Shown one piece after another: positions 9,518 to 15,681 of a DNA stretch of 32,280 bases. The notes beneath the pieces are model-generated. The model was not told the DNA's origin. It worked only from the letters and a program-made list of their open reading frames with translations, and did no database searches. Source of the stretch: a virus; the IMG/VR virus record IMGVR_UViG_3300037485_001059, positions 1-32,280 of that record; one strand, written 5' to 3'. Each line of letters starts with the position of its first letter. The stretch's first letter is position 1. Both the position numbers and the translations under genes were made by a program.

Positions 9518-9525
9518 TATTTATC
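9518..9525 (-). promoter_or_regulatory. Late-promoter-like box GATAAATA upstream of the 1046-aa fibre gene
   Basis: GATAAATA matches 7 of 8 positions of the T4 late box and fits the NATAAATA form reported for marine T4-like phages. It lies 9 nt before the ATG at 9508, in the 39-nt gap after the preceding gene. Confidence 0.45.
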
Positions 9526-9547
9526 TTTACTATGTTTGTTCTACATA

Positions 9548-10864
9548 TTAGTAATTTTGACCAGCAACGCTTCCAAAGTACGAAGTTCCACCATCTAATG
9601 TTGTAAATGATAAAATATCTGTTTTATTATTTGTAGTTGTTAATGTCGGAGGAATACCAGAAGGCCATTTTACCGCAGAACCCCAACTAATTCCACGTGC
9701 AGTTCCATCGGCAGTTAAAAATAACGAAAACCCTATAGCTCGAGATGCGGTTTGTGGAACATTTGTTACAATAAATGAACTGATCCCAGCGTTTAAGCTT
9801 ACATTAAAGACTTGTGCTAAACTCAAATCTAAACTTAAAGTATTTCCAGAAATACCTGGACTTGAAATTGGTTCATTATAATATTGAAGTGTTGGTGTAT
9901 ATAGTGTATTAGAATTTAAATTTACAGTATTTGAAAATGTTGCACCAGATGCGCTTAGACCACTTGGAAGATCTAATAGACCATAAATTCTTGCAAATGT
10001 AGTACCATTTGTACCAATAACTGTAGAATTAGATCCTAATCCAGTTGCACCATGCCCAATCACAATTGTGTTTGTGTTATTACTTGTTAAAGGGCTAGTA
10101 TCCGTACCAATAAGAATACTATTATTTAATTGTTTGTTCGGTGCTCCAGTAGAGGTAAGAAGTCCAGCTTGATAGCCAATTGCAATATTTGAACTACCAC
10201 CACTATTAAAGAATCCTACTGAACCCAAATTCTGTAATACGTTAGTCCCTATACCAATATTAAAAGAAGCAGTTTTTGCTGTAGGTATAACTGAGGTTCC
10301 AATTCCAATATTATTTGATCCGGTGCCAAGACCACTAAAAATAGCTGTACCAATAGCAATATTCTTCTCTTCATTAATAGAAGATTTTTCAGCTATTAAA
10401 GAAGCACTACCAATAGCTATACTTGCAAGAATTGAATTGACACCAGATCCCGTACCATGACTAATTACAATATCACCATCAACAGATATTGAATTATTAA
10501 ATTCAATGTCTCCAAAAATTTGTGCACCCTGCGGCATAGTAATACCACCAACATACAGAGTAGCACACGAAATACCATTAAAGGTTTGTGTTCCACTAAA
10601 TGTATTATTATTACTTGCACATACACCTGTAACTGCACCAGTTAAACCATTAAAGGTAGTAACATATGGACCAGTAATACCCCCACTAATACCACTAGCA
10701 TCTCCAGCAATATATGCTAATGAAGTCCAACCACTATTACCGTTACCAATTTTAATTTTATTAGTATCAGTTTCTACTCCCATTTCACCTTGTGCTAAAG
10801 TAGGATTAACTGAAGTCCATAATGACGCTAAACCACGTCTTAATTGAAATTGTATATTTGCCAT
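9548..10864 (-). CDS. Tail fibre with Mtd-type N-terminal domain and YadA-head-like module (438 aa)
   Basis: Residues 1-52 (MANIQFQLRRG, then LAQGEMGVETDTNKIKIG and GWTSLAYI) match the short N-terminal domain found on the major tropism determinant and many phage fibres, which attaches or trimerises the fibre. The linker GPYVTTFNGLTGAV follows. Residues 148-305 form a left-handed beta-roll with NIAIG/NIGIG turns, ending LGSNSTVIGT and ARIYGLLDLPSGLSA; this is paralogous to residues 243-395 of the 1046-residue fibre next door. The C-terminal 130 residues are beta-rich with RGISWGSAVKWPSGIPP, close in type to the small terminal domains of many phage fibres. A strong SD (GGGGGAG) precedes the ATG by about 9 nt, and the gene starts 1 nt after its upstream neighbour's stop. 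Confidence 0.85.
   Translation of the reverse strand: MANIQFQLRRGLASLWTSVNPTLAQGEMGVETDTNKIKIGNGNSGWTSLAYIAGDASGISGGITGPYVTTFNGLTGAVTGVCASNNNTFSGTQTFNGISCATLYVGGITMPQGAQIFGDIEFNNSISVDGDIVISHGTGSGVNSILASIAIGSASLIAEKSSINEEKNIAIGTAIFSGLGTGSNNIGIGTSVIPTAKTASFNIGIGTNVLQNLGSVGFFNSGGSSNIAIGYQAGLLTSTGAPNKQLNNSILIGTDTSPLTSNNTNTIVIGHGATGLGSNSTVIGTNGTTFARIYGLLDLPSGLSASGATFSNTVNLNSNTLYTPTLQYYNEPISSPGISGNTLSLDLSLAQVFNVSLNAGISSFIVTNVPQTASRAIGFSLFLTADGTARGISWGSAVKWPSGIPPTLTTTNNKTDILSFTTLDGGTSYFGSVAGQNY
9950..10423 (-). repeat. YadA-head-like beta-roll module, copy 2 (in the 438-aa fibre)
   Basis: Codes for residues 148-305 with turns NIAIGTA, NIGIGTS, FNIGIGTN and NIAIGYQAG. It shares the closing LGSN-TVIG and ARIYGLLDLPSG segments with copy 1 at 8324-8782. 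Confidence 0.75.
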
Positions 10865-10865
10865 A

Positions 10866-11321
10866 TTAGTTTACTCCCCCACAATCAAATGCGGGTCCTG
10901 ATGTGTATACTGATGATGGAGAACCTCCATCAAACGTGTATGCTGATATCTCTCCTGGAAGACCGTTTAATACTATTGTTCCAGCACTTGCTACAGTACC
11001 TGGAATAGCTGTACCACTCAATTGAAGAAAAGTTAATGAATTAAAAGAATAATCAGTAATAGTACCATATAAATAAGTTGCTAGAACTGGAAAACTTATT
11101 TTAACTGTATTCCCAACAGTTAATGCGTTTTGTGCTGACAGAACATCTACAATTACGGAATATTGATTTCCATAATCAACTACTACAGTTCCGGTAAAAT
11201 TTAATGGTTGAAATCCAATACCATTGGGTCCAATTGGACCAACTGGTCCGGGTACTCCACTGGCAACCCCATATGCGGTTGGATATACAGTTACTTGAAT
11301 AGTATTGTTTGCGCTTGACAT
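10866..11321 (-). CDS. Small virion protein with a short collagen-like tract (151 aa)
   Basis: Residues 1-20 lead into a short Gly-X-Y stretch (GVPGPVGPIGPNG, about 22-34). A beta-rich domain follows (NALTVGNTVKISF, then YLYGTITDYSFNSLTFLQL), comparable in layout to residues 69-148 of the 1046-residue fibre (YFTATIASYSGVTLSLQV). The C-terminus is Gly/Ser-rich and ends DCGGVN. Probably a short fibre or a fibre-base protein. It lies 1 nt after the stop of the 131-residue gene and 1 nt before the next gene, so these three are translated from one message. No strong SD is seen, consistent with coupling. The function is inferred from neighbours. Confidence 0.7.
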   Translation of the reverse strand: MSSANNTIQVTVYPTAYGVASGVPGPVGPIGPNGIGFQPLNFTGTVVVDYGNQYSVIVDVLSAQNALTVGNTVKISFPVLATYLYGTITDYSFNSLTFLQLSGTAIPGTVASAGTIVLNGLPGEISAYTFDGGSPSSVYTSGPAFDCGGVN

Positions 11322-11322
11322 A

Positions 11323-11718
11323 TTAAATTTCAGTTACATCGGGAAGAGTTTCAATTCTTCCACGTAATAATGTTACAACTCCACCCTGATTTGGATATTT
11401 TAGTTGAATATCATAAAAAGAAGATGAATATGGTGAAAAATTTGCTGTATAAGTAGAACCTATTGTAACATATACCAATCCACCTGTTGCACTGCCTGCT
11501 AATCCACCATTTATTCCATCTACGGCAGTAAATTGTGTTCCTGCAGTGATTCCCAAATCATATGTAGCCAATAAACCACTTGGATGGTAACTTTTTCTAA
11601 CCTGCATGGATAAAGTAGCTCCAGTAAGGTTATAAGTTGCTCCAGTTGGACCAGATAATAACATAGCCCATGTTATGGTATCACCTTTTACAACAGTTGG
11701 ATTAAAATTATCTGACAT
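11323..11718 (-). CDS. Putative baseplate/fibre-associated Ig-like protein (131 aa)
   Basis: A compact beta-rich protein: FNPTVVKGDTITWAMLLSG, then LTGATLSMQVRKSYHPSG, and a C-terminus FYDIQLKYPNQGG with LLRGRIETLPDVTEI. The opening KGDT-x-x-W and the closing RG-x-x-x-x-x-P-x-VT-x pattern resemble the N-terminal Ig-like domain of phage upper-baseplate (BppU-type) proteins and many small virion proteins coded beside tail fibres. It is the first gene of the minus-strand structural block. A GGAG SD lies 10 nt upstream, and a hairpin and a late-type box lie further upstream. The family link is by pattern only. Confidence 0.65.
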   Translation of the reverse strand: MSDNFNPTVVKGDTITWAMLLSGPTGATYNLTGATLSMQVRKSYHPSGLLATYDLGITAGTQFTAVDGINGGLAGSATGGLVYVTIGSTYTANFSPYSSSFYDIQLKYPNQGGVVTLLRGRIETLPDVTEI

Positions 11719-11737
11719 TAATAGGATTCTCCAAAGA

Positions 11738-11763
11738 ATAATAGCCCTATTAAAGGCTATTAT
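11738..11763 (-). other. Intergenic hairpin between the GT2 gene and the structural block
   Basis: A perfect 9-bp inverted repeat (ATAATAGCC / GGCTATTAT) with an 8-nt loop, in the 78-nt gap between the GT2 stop and the 131-residue gene. It is flanked by 8-nt direct repeats GGAGAATC (minus strand; forward gattctcc at 11725-11732 and 11765-11772). No U-tract follows on the minus strand, so it is not a classical intrinsic terminator. It may mark an mRNA boundary or stabilise the 5' end of the late mRNA. Confidence 0.45.
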
Positions 11764-11774
11764 AGATTCTCCTA

Positions 11775-11782
11775 TATTTAGA
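11775..11782 (-). promoter_or_regulatory. Late-promoter-like box TCTAAATA at the head of the structural block
   Basis: TCTAAATA matches 7 of 8 positions of TATAAATA. It lies in the only sizeable gap before the seven structural genes, 56 nt before the 131-residue gene's ATG, and would place the hairpin and the GGAG SD within the leader. Confidence 0.4.
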
Positions 11783-11796
11783 AGCTTTGAAGATTA

Positions 11797-13014
11797 TCAG
11801 AGTTTAACAGTAGCGGCTTTGGGATCCATCACCAAAGTAGTTTTATTACTTGCTTTGGTTATCTTTTCTGCCATCTCTTTTGTTTGATTGGCAAGGTTTT
11901 CTTGCATTTTTTGCATACCTTGCCCATAAATCTTATAATTATTGGCAATTCTTTCTCTATGTTCCTGTGGAAGATGTGGTTCCTTTAGCAATTTTTCACA
12001 AGTTGCAATACCAATTTCTGGTCTACCGGTGTAGTATGCAGTTGTTGCAATCTCATCAAAAATTCCCCATGCATAATTCGCCTTATCAACAAACAGAATA
12101 TCATTTTCTGGAAGAGGAATACTGAGACCCAACGAAGCCACCAAGAATGCATTTCTCGGTCTATTATACTTTCTATAGATACATGACAGATGGTATAGTG
12201 GTTCTACTCGATTTGGAGCAGTCTCAAATGCCATCATAAAGGCATCTGTAATTTCATGAACAGGCTTTCCTTGGAATTCACGACACATACCTACTCGCAT
12301 CCAAGAGAAGAATACTTCTTCGTGCCAAGATTCCAATTTAATGCGCGCCAAGTATTCTACTTCTGCAACATCATACATTCGTGCATCAAATGCTGACTGT
12401 GCTGCATAAAATTGTTTACGGGGTTGATTTGGATCTTTTTCTAGGTATGACTTAAGAATATGATAATCTTTAGTATATTTCTCAATGTCATTGGCAACTG
12501 CTCGTGAACGACAACCTTCAGTACGGACTTCCCAACCATAATTACCTTCAAGCTTTTTGACATTCATTGGCTGTTCACACATTGCATATTCATGCAATGG
12601 TTCTTCATACCACCACTTCTTTTTTGCAACATTGAAAAGTTGTGCACGAAGCCATTGAAACTCACCACGTTTAATTTGCACAACATAACCATCTAATGTA
12701 TCATCAAAGGATGAGACTGGTAATTCTCCAACAAGAAAATCATCCGCATCAATCATCATAACCCACTTGGTTTTACCTAAGCAGGCTTCTAGTGCCTTTG
12801 ATCTATTGGTTCCGAAATCAGACCATTCATGATCTAGAATTTCACCAGGAATTCCCTTTTCATCAAAGAACTTCTTAATGATTTCCTTAGTGTTATCGGT
12901 TGAACCCGTATCACAAATTATATAATAATTAATAAATGGTGCGCATGAAGCCAAGCATCTTTCAATATTTGGTGCTTCGTCCTTAACGATCATAGATAGT
13001 GTCAAATTATACAT
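11797..13014 (-). CDS. GT2-family glycosyltransferase with C-terminal TPR-like region (405 aa)
   Basis: The N-terminal 200 residues form a GT-A fold: LTLSMIVKDEAPNIERCL, CDTGSTDNT (nucleotide-binding loop) and MMIDADDF, the DxD-type metal/nucleotide-sugar motif near residue 90. The rest is helical and TPR-like (SYLEKDPNQPRKQFYAAQSA, LYHLSCIYRKYNRPRNA), as in SunS-like and other GT2-TPR enzymes. The start is ATG at 13014 rather than 13020 because AAGG abuts the upstream ATG but is correctly spaced from the second. It follows regA by only 8 nt, so it is likely co-transcribed with the clamp-loader block. It may glycosylate a phage or host protein or envelope glycan. Gene 43 usually occupies this place in relatives. 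Confidence 0.85.
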   Translation of the reverse strand: MYNLTLSMIVKDEAPNIERCLASCAPFINYYIICDTGSTDNTKEIIKKFFDEKGIPGEILDHEWSDFGTNRSKALEACLGKTKWVMMIDADDFLVGELPVSSFDDTLDGYVVQIKRGEFQWLRAQLFNVAKKKWWYEEPLHEYAMCEQPMNVKKLEGNYGWEVRTEGCRSRAVANDIEKYTKDYHILKSYLEKDPNQPRKQFYAAQSAFDARMYDVAEVEYLARIKLESWHEEVFFSWMRVGMCREFQGKPVHEITDAFMMAFETAPNRVEPLYHLSCIYRKYNRPRNAFLVASLGLSIPLPENDILFVDKANYAWGIFDEIATTAYYTGRPEIGIATCEKLLKEPHLPQEHRERIANNYKIYGQGMQKMQENLANQTKEMAEKITKASNKTTLVMDPKAATVKL

Positions 13015-13022
13015 AGTCATCC

Positions 13023-13448
13023 TTATGAATTAAAAAATTTACGTAGTGATCCGGTATTAAATTTAGGAATTAAATCCCAATTATCTTTTTCTGTGTGTTT
13101 AATGATTTTAATACCATTGATTGGCATACAATCTTTAAGTTTATCTTTATCAATTACTTCAAGAAGTTCCCATTCTTCCAATAATTTAACAATCGCATTC
13201 CGTCTTTGCAAATCTTCAGTTGATACATTAGATGGAAGATCATCAAGAGCAAAGAGTTCTTTGAAGTGTGCAATTATATATACTTCATCTTTATGAATTA
13301 AATGACACGATTGATACAGAACATTCTTTCCCTTGGGAGAAACACCAATTCGAGAAAGAGTTTCACGAACAACCATAAAATCTTCTTCGTCCAAAAGATT
13401 AATATGAATACCAATATTTTTAAATGTTTTATCAGATATATCAGACAT
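13023..13448 (-). CDS. regA: RegA translational repressor
   Basis: A 141-residue RNA-binding repressor that in T4 blocks ribosome binding on many early mRNAs, including its own and those of gp44 and gp45. The sequence matches family landmarks through the whole T4 length: DFMVVRETLSRIGVSPKGK, VLYQSCHLIHKD, YIIAHFKELFALDD, EEWELLEVI and WDLIPKF near the end. The N-terminus is about 15 residues longer than in T4. It has a strong SD (AAGGA, 6 nt before ATG) and follows gp62 by 17 nt, the usual place. Its C-terminal SLRKFFNS replaces the T4 ending. Confidence 0.95.
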   Translation of the reverse strand: MSDISDKTFKNIGIHINLLDEEDFMVVRETLSRIGVSPKGKNVLYQSCHLIHKDEVYIIAHFKELFALDDLPSNVSTEDLQRRNAIVKLLEEWELLEVIDKDKLKDCMPINGIKIIKHTEKDNWDLIPKFNTGSLRKFFNS

Positions 13449-13465
13449 AACAAATCCTTACTAAA

Positions 13466-13846
13466 TTACCTCACACCACCAGTATCAAGGGCTTTGCGTA
13501 TTGATTGCAAATCCTCAGTACTCAGTATATTTAGTACTTCCCTAGCCTTGGATTCTGTGTAACCGTATGCCTGTTTTATGAGAGTTACATTCTCTTCGGT
13601 GTCTTTACGTAACCAAGGAGAAAACCGCTTCTTTTTACGAACAGCAAGTCTGTAGAAATCAAATTGACTCTTGTTGTCTAGCCAAGGAGAACAATTCATC
13701 TCATTAGCATGAAACAATGTATCTGCAAAATAAGACAAACACCGATTGACTACAAACGGTGTATATGCCTTGACTGCACTCTCATCTGTATCAAGCAGAG
13801 GCTTCTTATCATGGTTTATACTAGATAGAAAGTCTTTTAGTTGCAT
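13466..13846 (-). CDS. gp62: gp62, clamp-loader small subunit
   Basis: This subunit joins gp44 to form the loader that opens and closes the gp45 clamp on DNA. At 126 residues it is shorter than T4 gp62 (187) but like the version in marine T4-like phages. Recognisable features are YTPFVVNRCLSYFADT, HANEMNCSPWLDNKSQFDF and AVRKKKRFSPWLRK. Its ATG overlaps the gp44 stop by one base (TGATG), so translation is coupled and the subunits are made in a fixed ratio, as in T4. Confidence 0.93.
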   Translation of the reverse strand: MQLKDFLSSINHDKKPLLDTDESAVKAYTPFVVNRCLSYFADTLFHANEMNCSPWLDNKSQFDFYRLAVRKKKRFSPWLRKDTEENVTLIKQAYGYTESKAREVLNILSTEDLQSIRKALDTGGVR

Positions 13847-14790
13847 CAGTTAAACTCACAGTCCATCATAAGTTGAACAATCAATGCCATAGTATTAATT
13901 TCTTGATCTGCGGCAAAGGCAGACTTATATTGATACTCAGCAATAATCAGAATAGCCTGTGGTACAGAAGGATTCTTAAGAGATGTATATAGTTCAGTAT
14001 ATAAACGCTTATAAAAATCAGATGTATTAAGATCTAGATTCTGTACCACCCACTTACGGCAGGATACAAAGTCTTTGTTCTTCATAAATCCAAGAAGTTC
14101 CTTGTAGGATTCACTGCTACCCTGACCAAGAACTCCGATATCAATACTACCTGCAGATGCATATCTCTGTAGTTCATTGATAATACGGCGAAGATCTGGA
14201 AAATGCTTCTTGACAAGATTTACAATTACGGTCTTTTCATATGGAATATTTTCTTGTGCAAGAATATATTCTACACGCTTCATCATTGCTGATGCAACCG
14301 CAGCCTTCTCGGCAGTAGGAACCGTAAAATCAATACCGGTGCATCGTGAGTGCAGAGGTTCAATGATACGATTCTTGTAATTGCAAGTCATGATGAATCT
14401 GCAGTTCTTTGCAAATTCTTCAATGGCTCCACGAAGAGCAGGCTGAATTGATTGTGCATTAGCATAATCAAACTCATCCAAAATTACAACCTTGAGATTT
14501 CCACTTAGGGAAACCGTTGAGGCGTAATTACGAATCTTCGTGCGTAGTGTATCAATACCGTTCTCTTCAGAACAGTTAATAATAATACTTTCAGCACCGA
14601 TGTCATTGGCAAGAGCACGGGCTACGGTTGTCTTTCCCGTACCCGCCTTGCCATAGAGCATCATATTTGGAATTGTACCTTCCTTGATCATACCATTGAA
14701 GATGGTGGTAAGATCAATAGGAAGAATACAATCAGATAATGACTTGGGTCGATATTTTTCAACCCAGAGCAGACTATTAATATCAGACAC
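13846..14790 (-). CDS. gp44: gp44, clamp-loader ATPase large subunit
   Basis: An AAA+ ATPase of 314 residues (T4: 319) that loads the gp45 sliding clamp at primer-template junctions. Visible motifs: N-terminal LLWVEKYRPKSLSDCILP, Walker A GKAGTGKTT (47-55), Walker B VVILDEFD (101-108), sensor 1 region RFIMTCNYKN and the SRC motif with arginine finger (148-150). It ends one base into gp62 and starts 2 nt after gp45. The order gp45-gp44-gp62-regA is the conserved T4 arrangement. Confidence 0.97.
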   Translation of the reverse strand: MSDINSLLWVEKYRPKSLSDCILPIDLTTIFNGMIKEGTIPNMMLYGKAGTGKTTVARALANDIGAESIIINCSEENGIDTLRTKIRNYASTVSLSGNLKVVILDEFDYANAQSIQPALRGAIEEFAKNCRFIMTCNYKNRIIEPLHSRCTGIDFTVPTAEKAAVASAMMKRVEYILAQENIPYEKTVIVNLVKKHFPDLRRIINELQRYASAGSIDIGVLGQGSSESYKELLGFMKNKDFVSCRKWVVQNLDLNTSDFYKRLYTELYTSLKNPSVPQAILIIAEYQYKSAFAADQEINTMALIVQLMMDCEFN

Positions 14791-14792
14791 AA

Positions 14793-15464
14793 TTAACCCC
14801 GCTTGATAGCGATGTAGTAAGCAAGTTCCAGACTCTTATGAGTAAACTTAGAGATAATAGTATCACTCAATTCCACAGTGTATGAACCTGGAATAAACTT
14901 AATCTCAGATACATTCAAAGTACCTTCAAAATCTTTACCAGTATAGTTTTCATCTAAAACAATCTCAAAACTATTGGTCGTACTCTGGCTAGAATCGTCA
15001 ACCATAATACGGAAGGAACCATCTCCACCAATCATACGAAGATCACTTACCTGAAGAATACTTGCTGCCTTTAAAATTTCATTTAGATCCTTTTCATCAA
15101 GATCAAACTTGATGGTGGTCTTTGGCATCTTCAATTCTCTAGTAGGAACCGTCAGGAGGCTTGGTTCTGAGTAATAGTATGTAACACTCGACCGACCATT
15201 AGAAACGACTACATGGGTATCGTGGAACTCTAAATCGGGGTTTGAGAACATACTTACAACACCCAAAAACTTGTTTAAATCCCAAATAGGAACTTCAACA
15301 TCAAATTCCTCCGAGATTGTAGCCTCAACGTAAATATTCTTACCAGGAGAGATAGTCTTTAGGACGTTTCCTGGTAAAATATGAATATTTGAATTGATTG
15401 CCGCAAAGTTCTTAAGAATGTTATAGGTATCTTTTGATAGGCGCATTTTTGTCACAGTTTCCAT
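14793..15464 (-). CDS. gp45: gp45, sliding clamp
   Basis: The trimeric DNA clamp of the phage replisome, also required by gp55 to activate late transcription. It has 223 residues (T4: 228). Family features include the N-terminal LSKDTYNILKNFAAINSNI, a central DLNKFLGVVSMFSNPDLEF segment and a C-terminus with LELAYYIAIKRG. The start at ATG 15464 has AGAAAG about 8 nt upstream. It lies 19 nt after a 50-residue ORF, and the pair is preceded by a consensus sigma70 promoter and a T4-late box, allowing early and late supply of the clamp. Confidence 0.96.
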   Translation of the reverse strand: METVTKMRLSKDTYNILKNFAAINSNIHILPGNVLKTISPGKNIYVEATISEEFDVEVPIWDLNKFLGVVSMFSNPDLEFHDTHVVVSNGRSSVTYYYSEPSLLTVPTRELKMPKTTIKFDLDEKDLNEILKAASILQVSDLRMIGGDGSFRIMVDDSSQSTTNSFEIVLDENYTGKDFEGTLNVSEIKFIPGSYTVELSDTIISKFTHKSLELAYYIAIKRG

Positions 15465-15483
15465 ATATAAATCTTTCTAAAAA

Positions 15484-15636
15484 TTAGTCACGTTCTTTAC
15501 GATAAACGATATCGTTAAGTTGCTGCTTCTGTTCGTGGCGATCTCCACGCTTACTTCTCTTCTGTTGTTTCTTACCCAAACCCGATGGCTTATTCTTGCC
15601 CCGATTACTAAACTTCTGAAAACTTTCCTCGTTCAT
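15484..15636 (-). CDS. Small basic protein between gp46 and gp45 (50 aa)
   Basis: A 50-residue frame from ATG 15636 to TAA at 15484-15486: it starts MNEESFQKFSNRGKNKPSG, has a Lys/Arg/Gln-rich centre (KKQQKRSKRGDRHEQKQQ) and ends NDIVYRKERD. It is highly charged, has no Cys, and is probably disordered or nucleic-acid binding. T4 and relatives also carry a small ORF at this site (45.1/45.2 region), but I cannot show homology. Consensus -10 TATAAT ends exactly 6 nt before its ATG, so its mRNA would be leaderless; a GGAG lies 13 nt upstream, too far for a normal SD. Confidence 0.7.
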   Translation of the reverse strand: MNEESFQKFSNRGKNKPSGLGKKQQKRSKRGDRHEQKQQLNDIVYRKERD

Positions 15637-15642
15637 GACTCT

Positions 15643-15670
15643 ATTATAACTCCGTTGTTGGACTTGTCAA
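15643..15670 (-). promoter_or_regulatory. Consensus sigma70 promoter for the 50-aa ORF and gp45 block
   Basis: Minus strand: perfect -35 TTGACA (15665-15670), a 16-nt spacer, perfect -10 TATAAT (15643-15648). Predicted +1 falls on the A of the ATG at 15636. It should give early transcription of the 50-residue ORF, gp45, gp44, gp62, regA and perhaps the GT2 gene by host polymerase. Confidence 0.75.
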
Positions 15671-15673
15671 ATA

Positions 15674-15681
15674 TATTTATA
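15674..15681 (-). promoter_or_regulatory. T4-type late promoter box TATAAATA at the gp46 stop
   Basis: An exact TATAAATA on the minus strand, overlapping the gp46 stop (GTATAAATA) and ending 3 nt before the -35 of the sigma70 promoter. The two signals are nested. The late box would allow continued clamp synthesis when gp55 takes over. Confidence 0.5.

Noticed and set aside
4183-10864. Long open frames on the opposite strand and in alternative frames inside the fibre genes
   Set aside because: They follow the 9-nt codon periodicity of Gly-X-Y and GT-rich repeats and have biased Leu/Pro/Val or Lys/Val composition, no SD and no family features. They are shadows.
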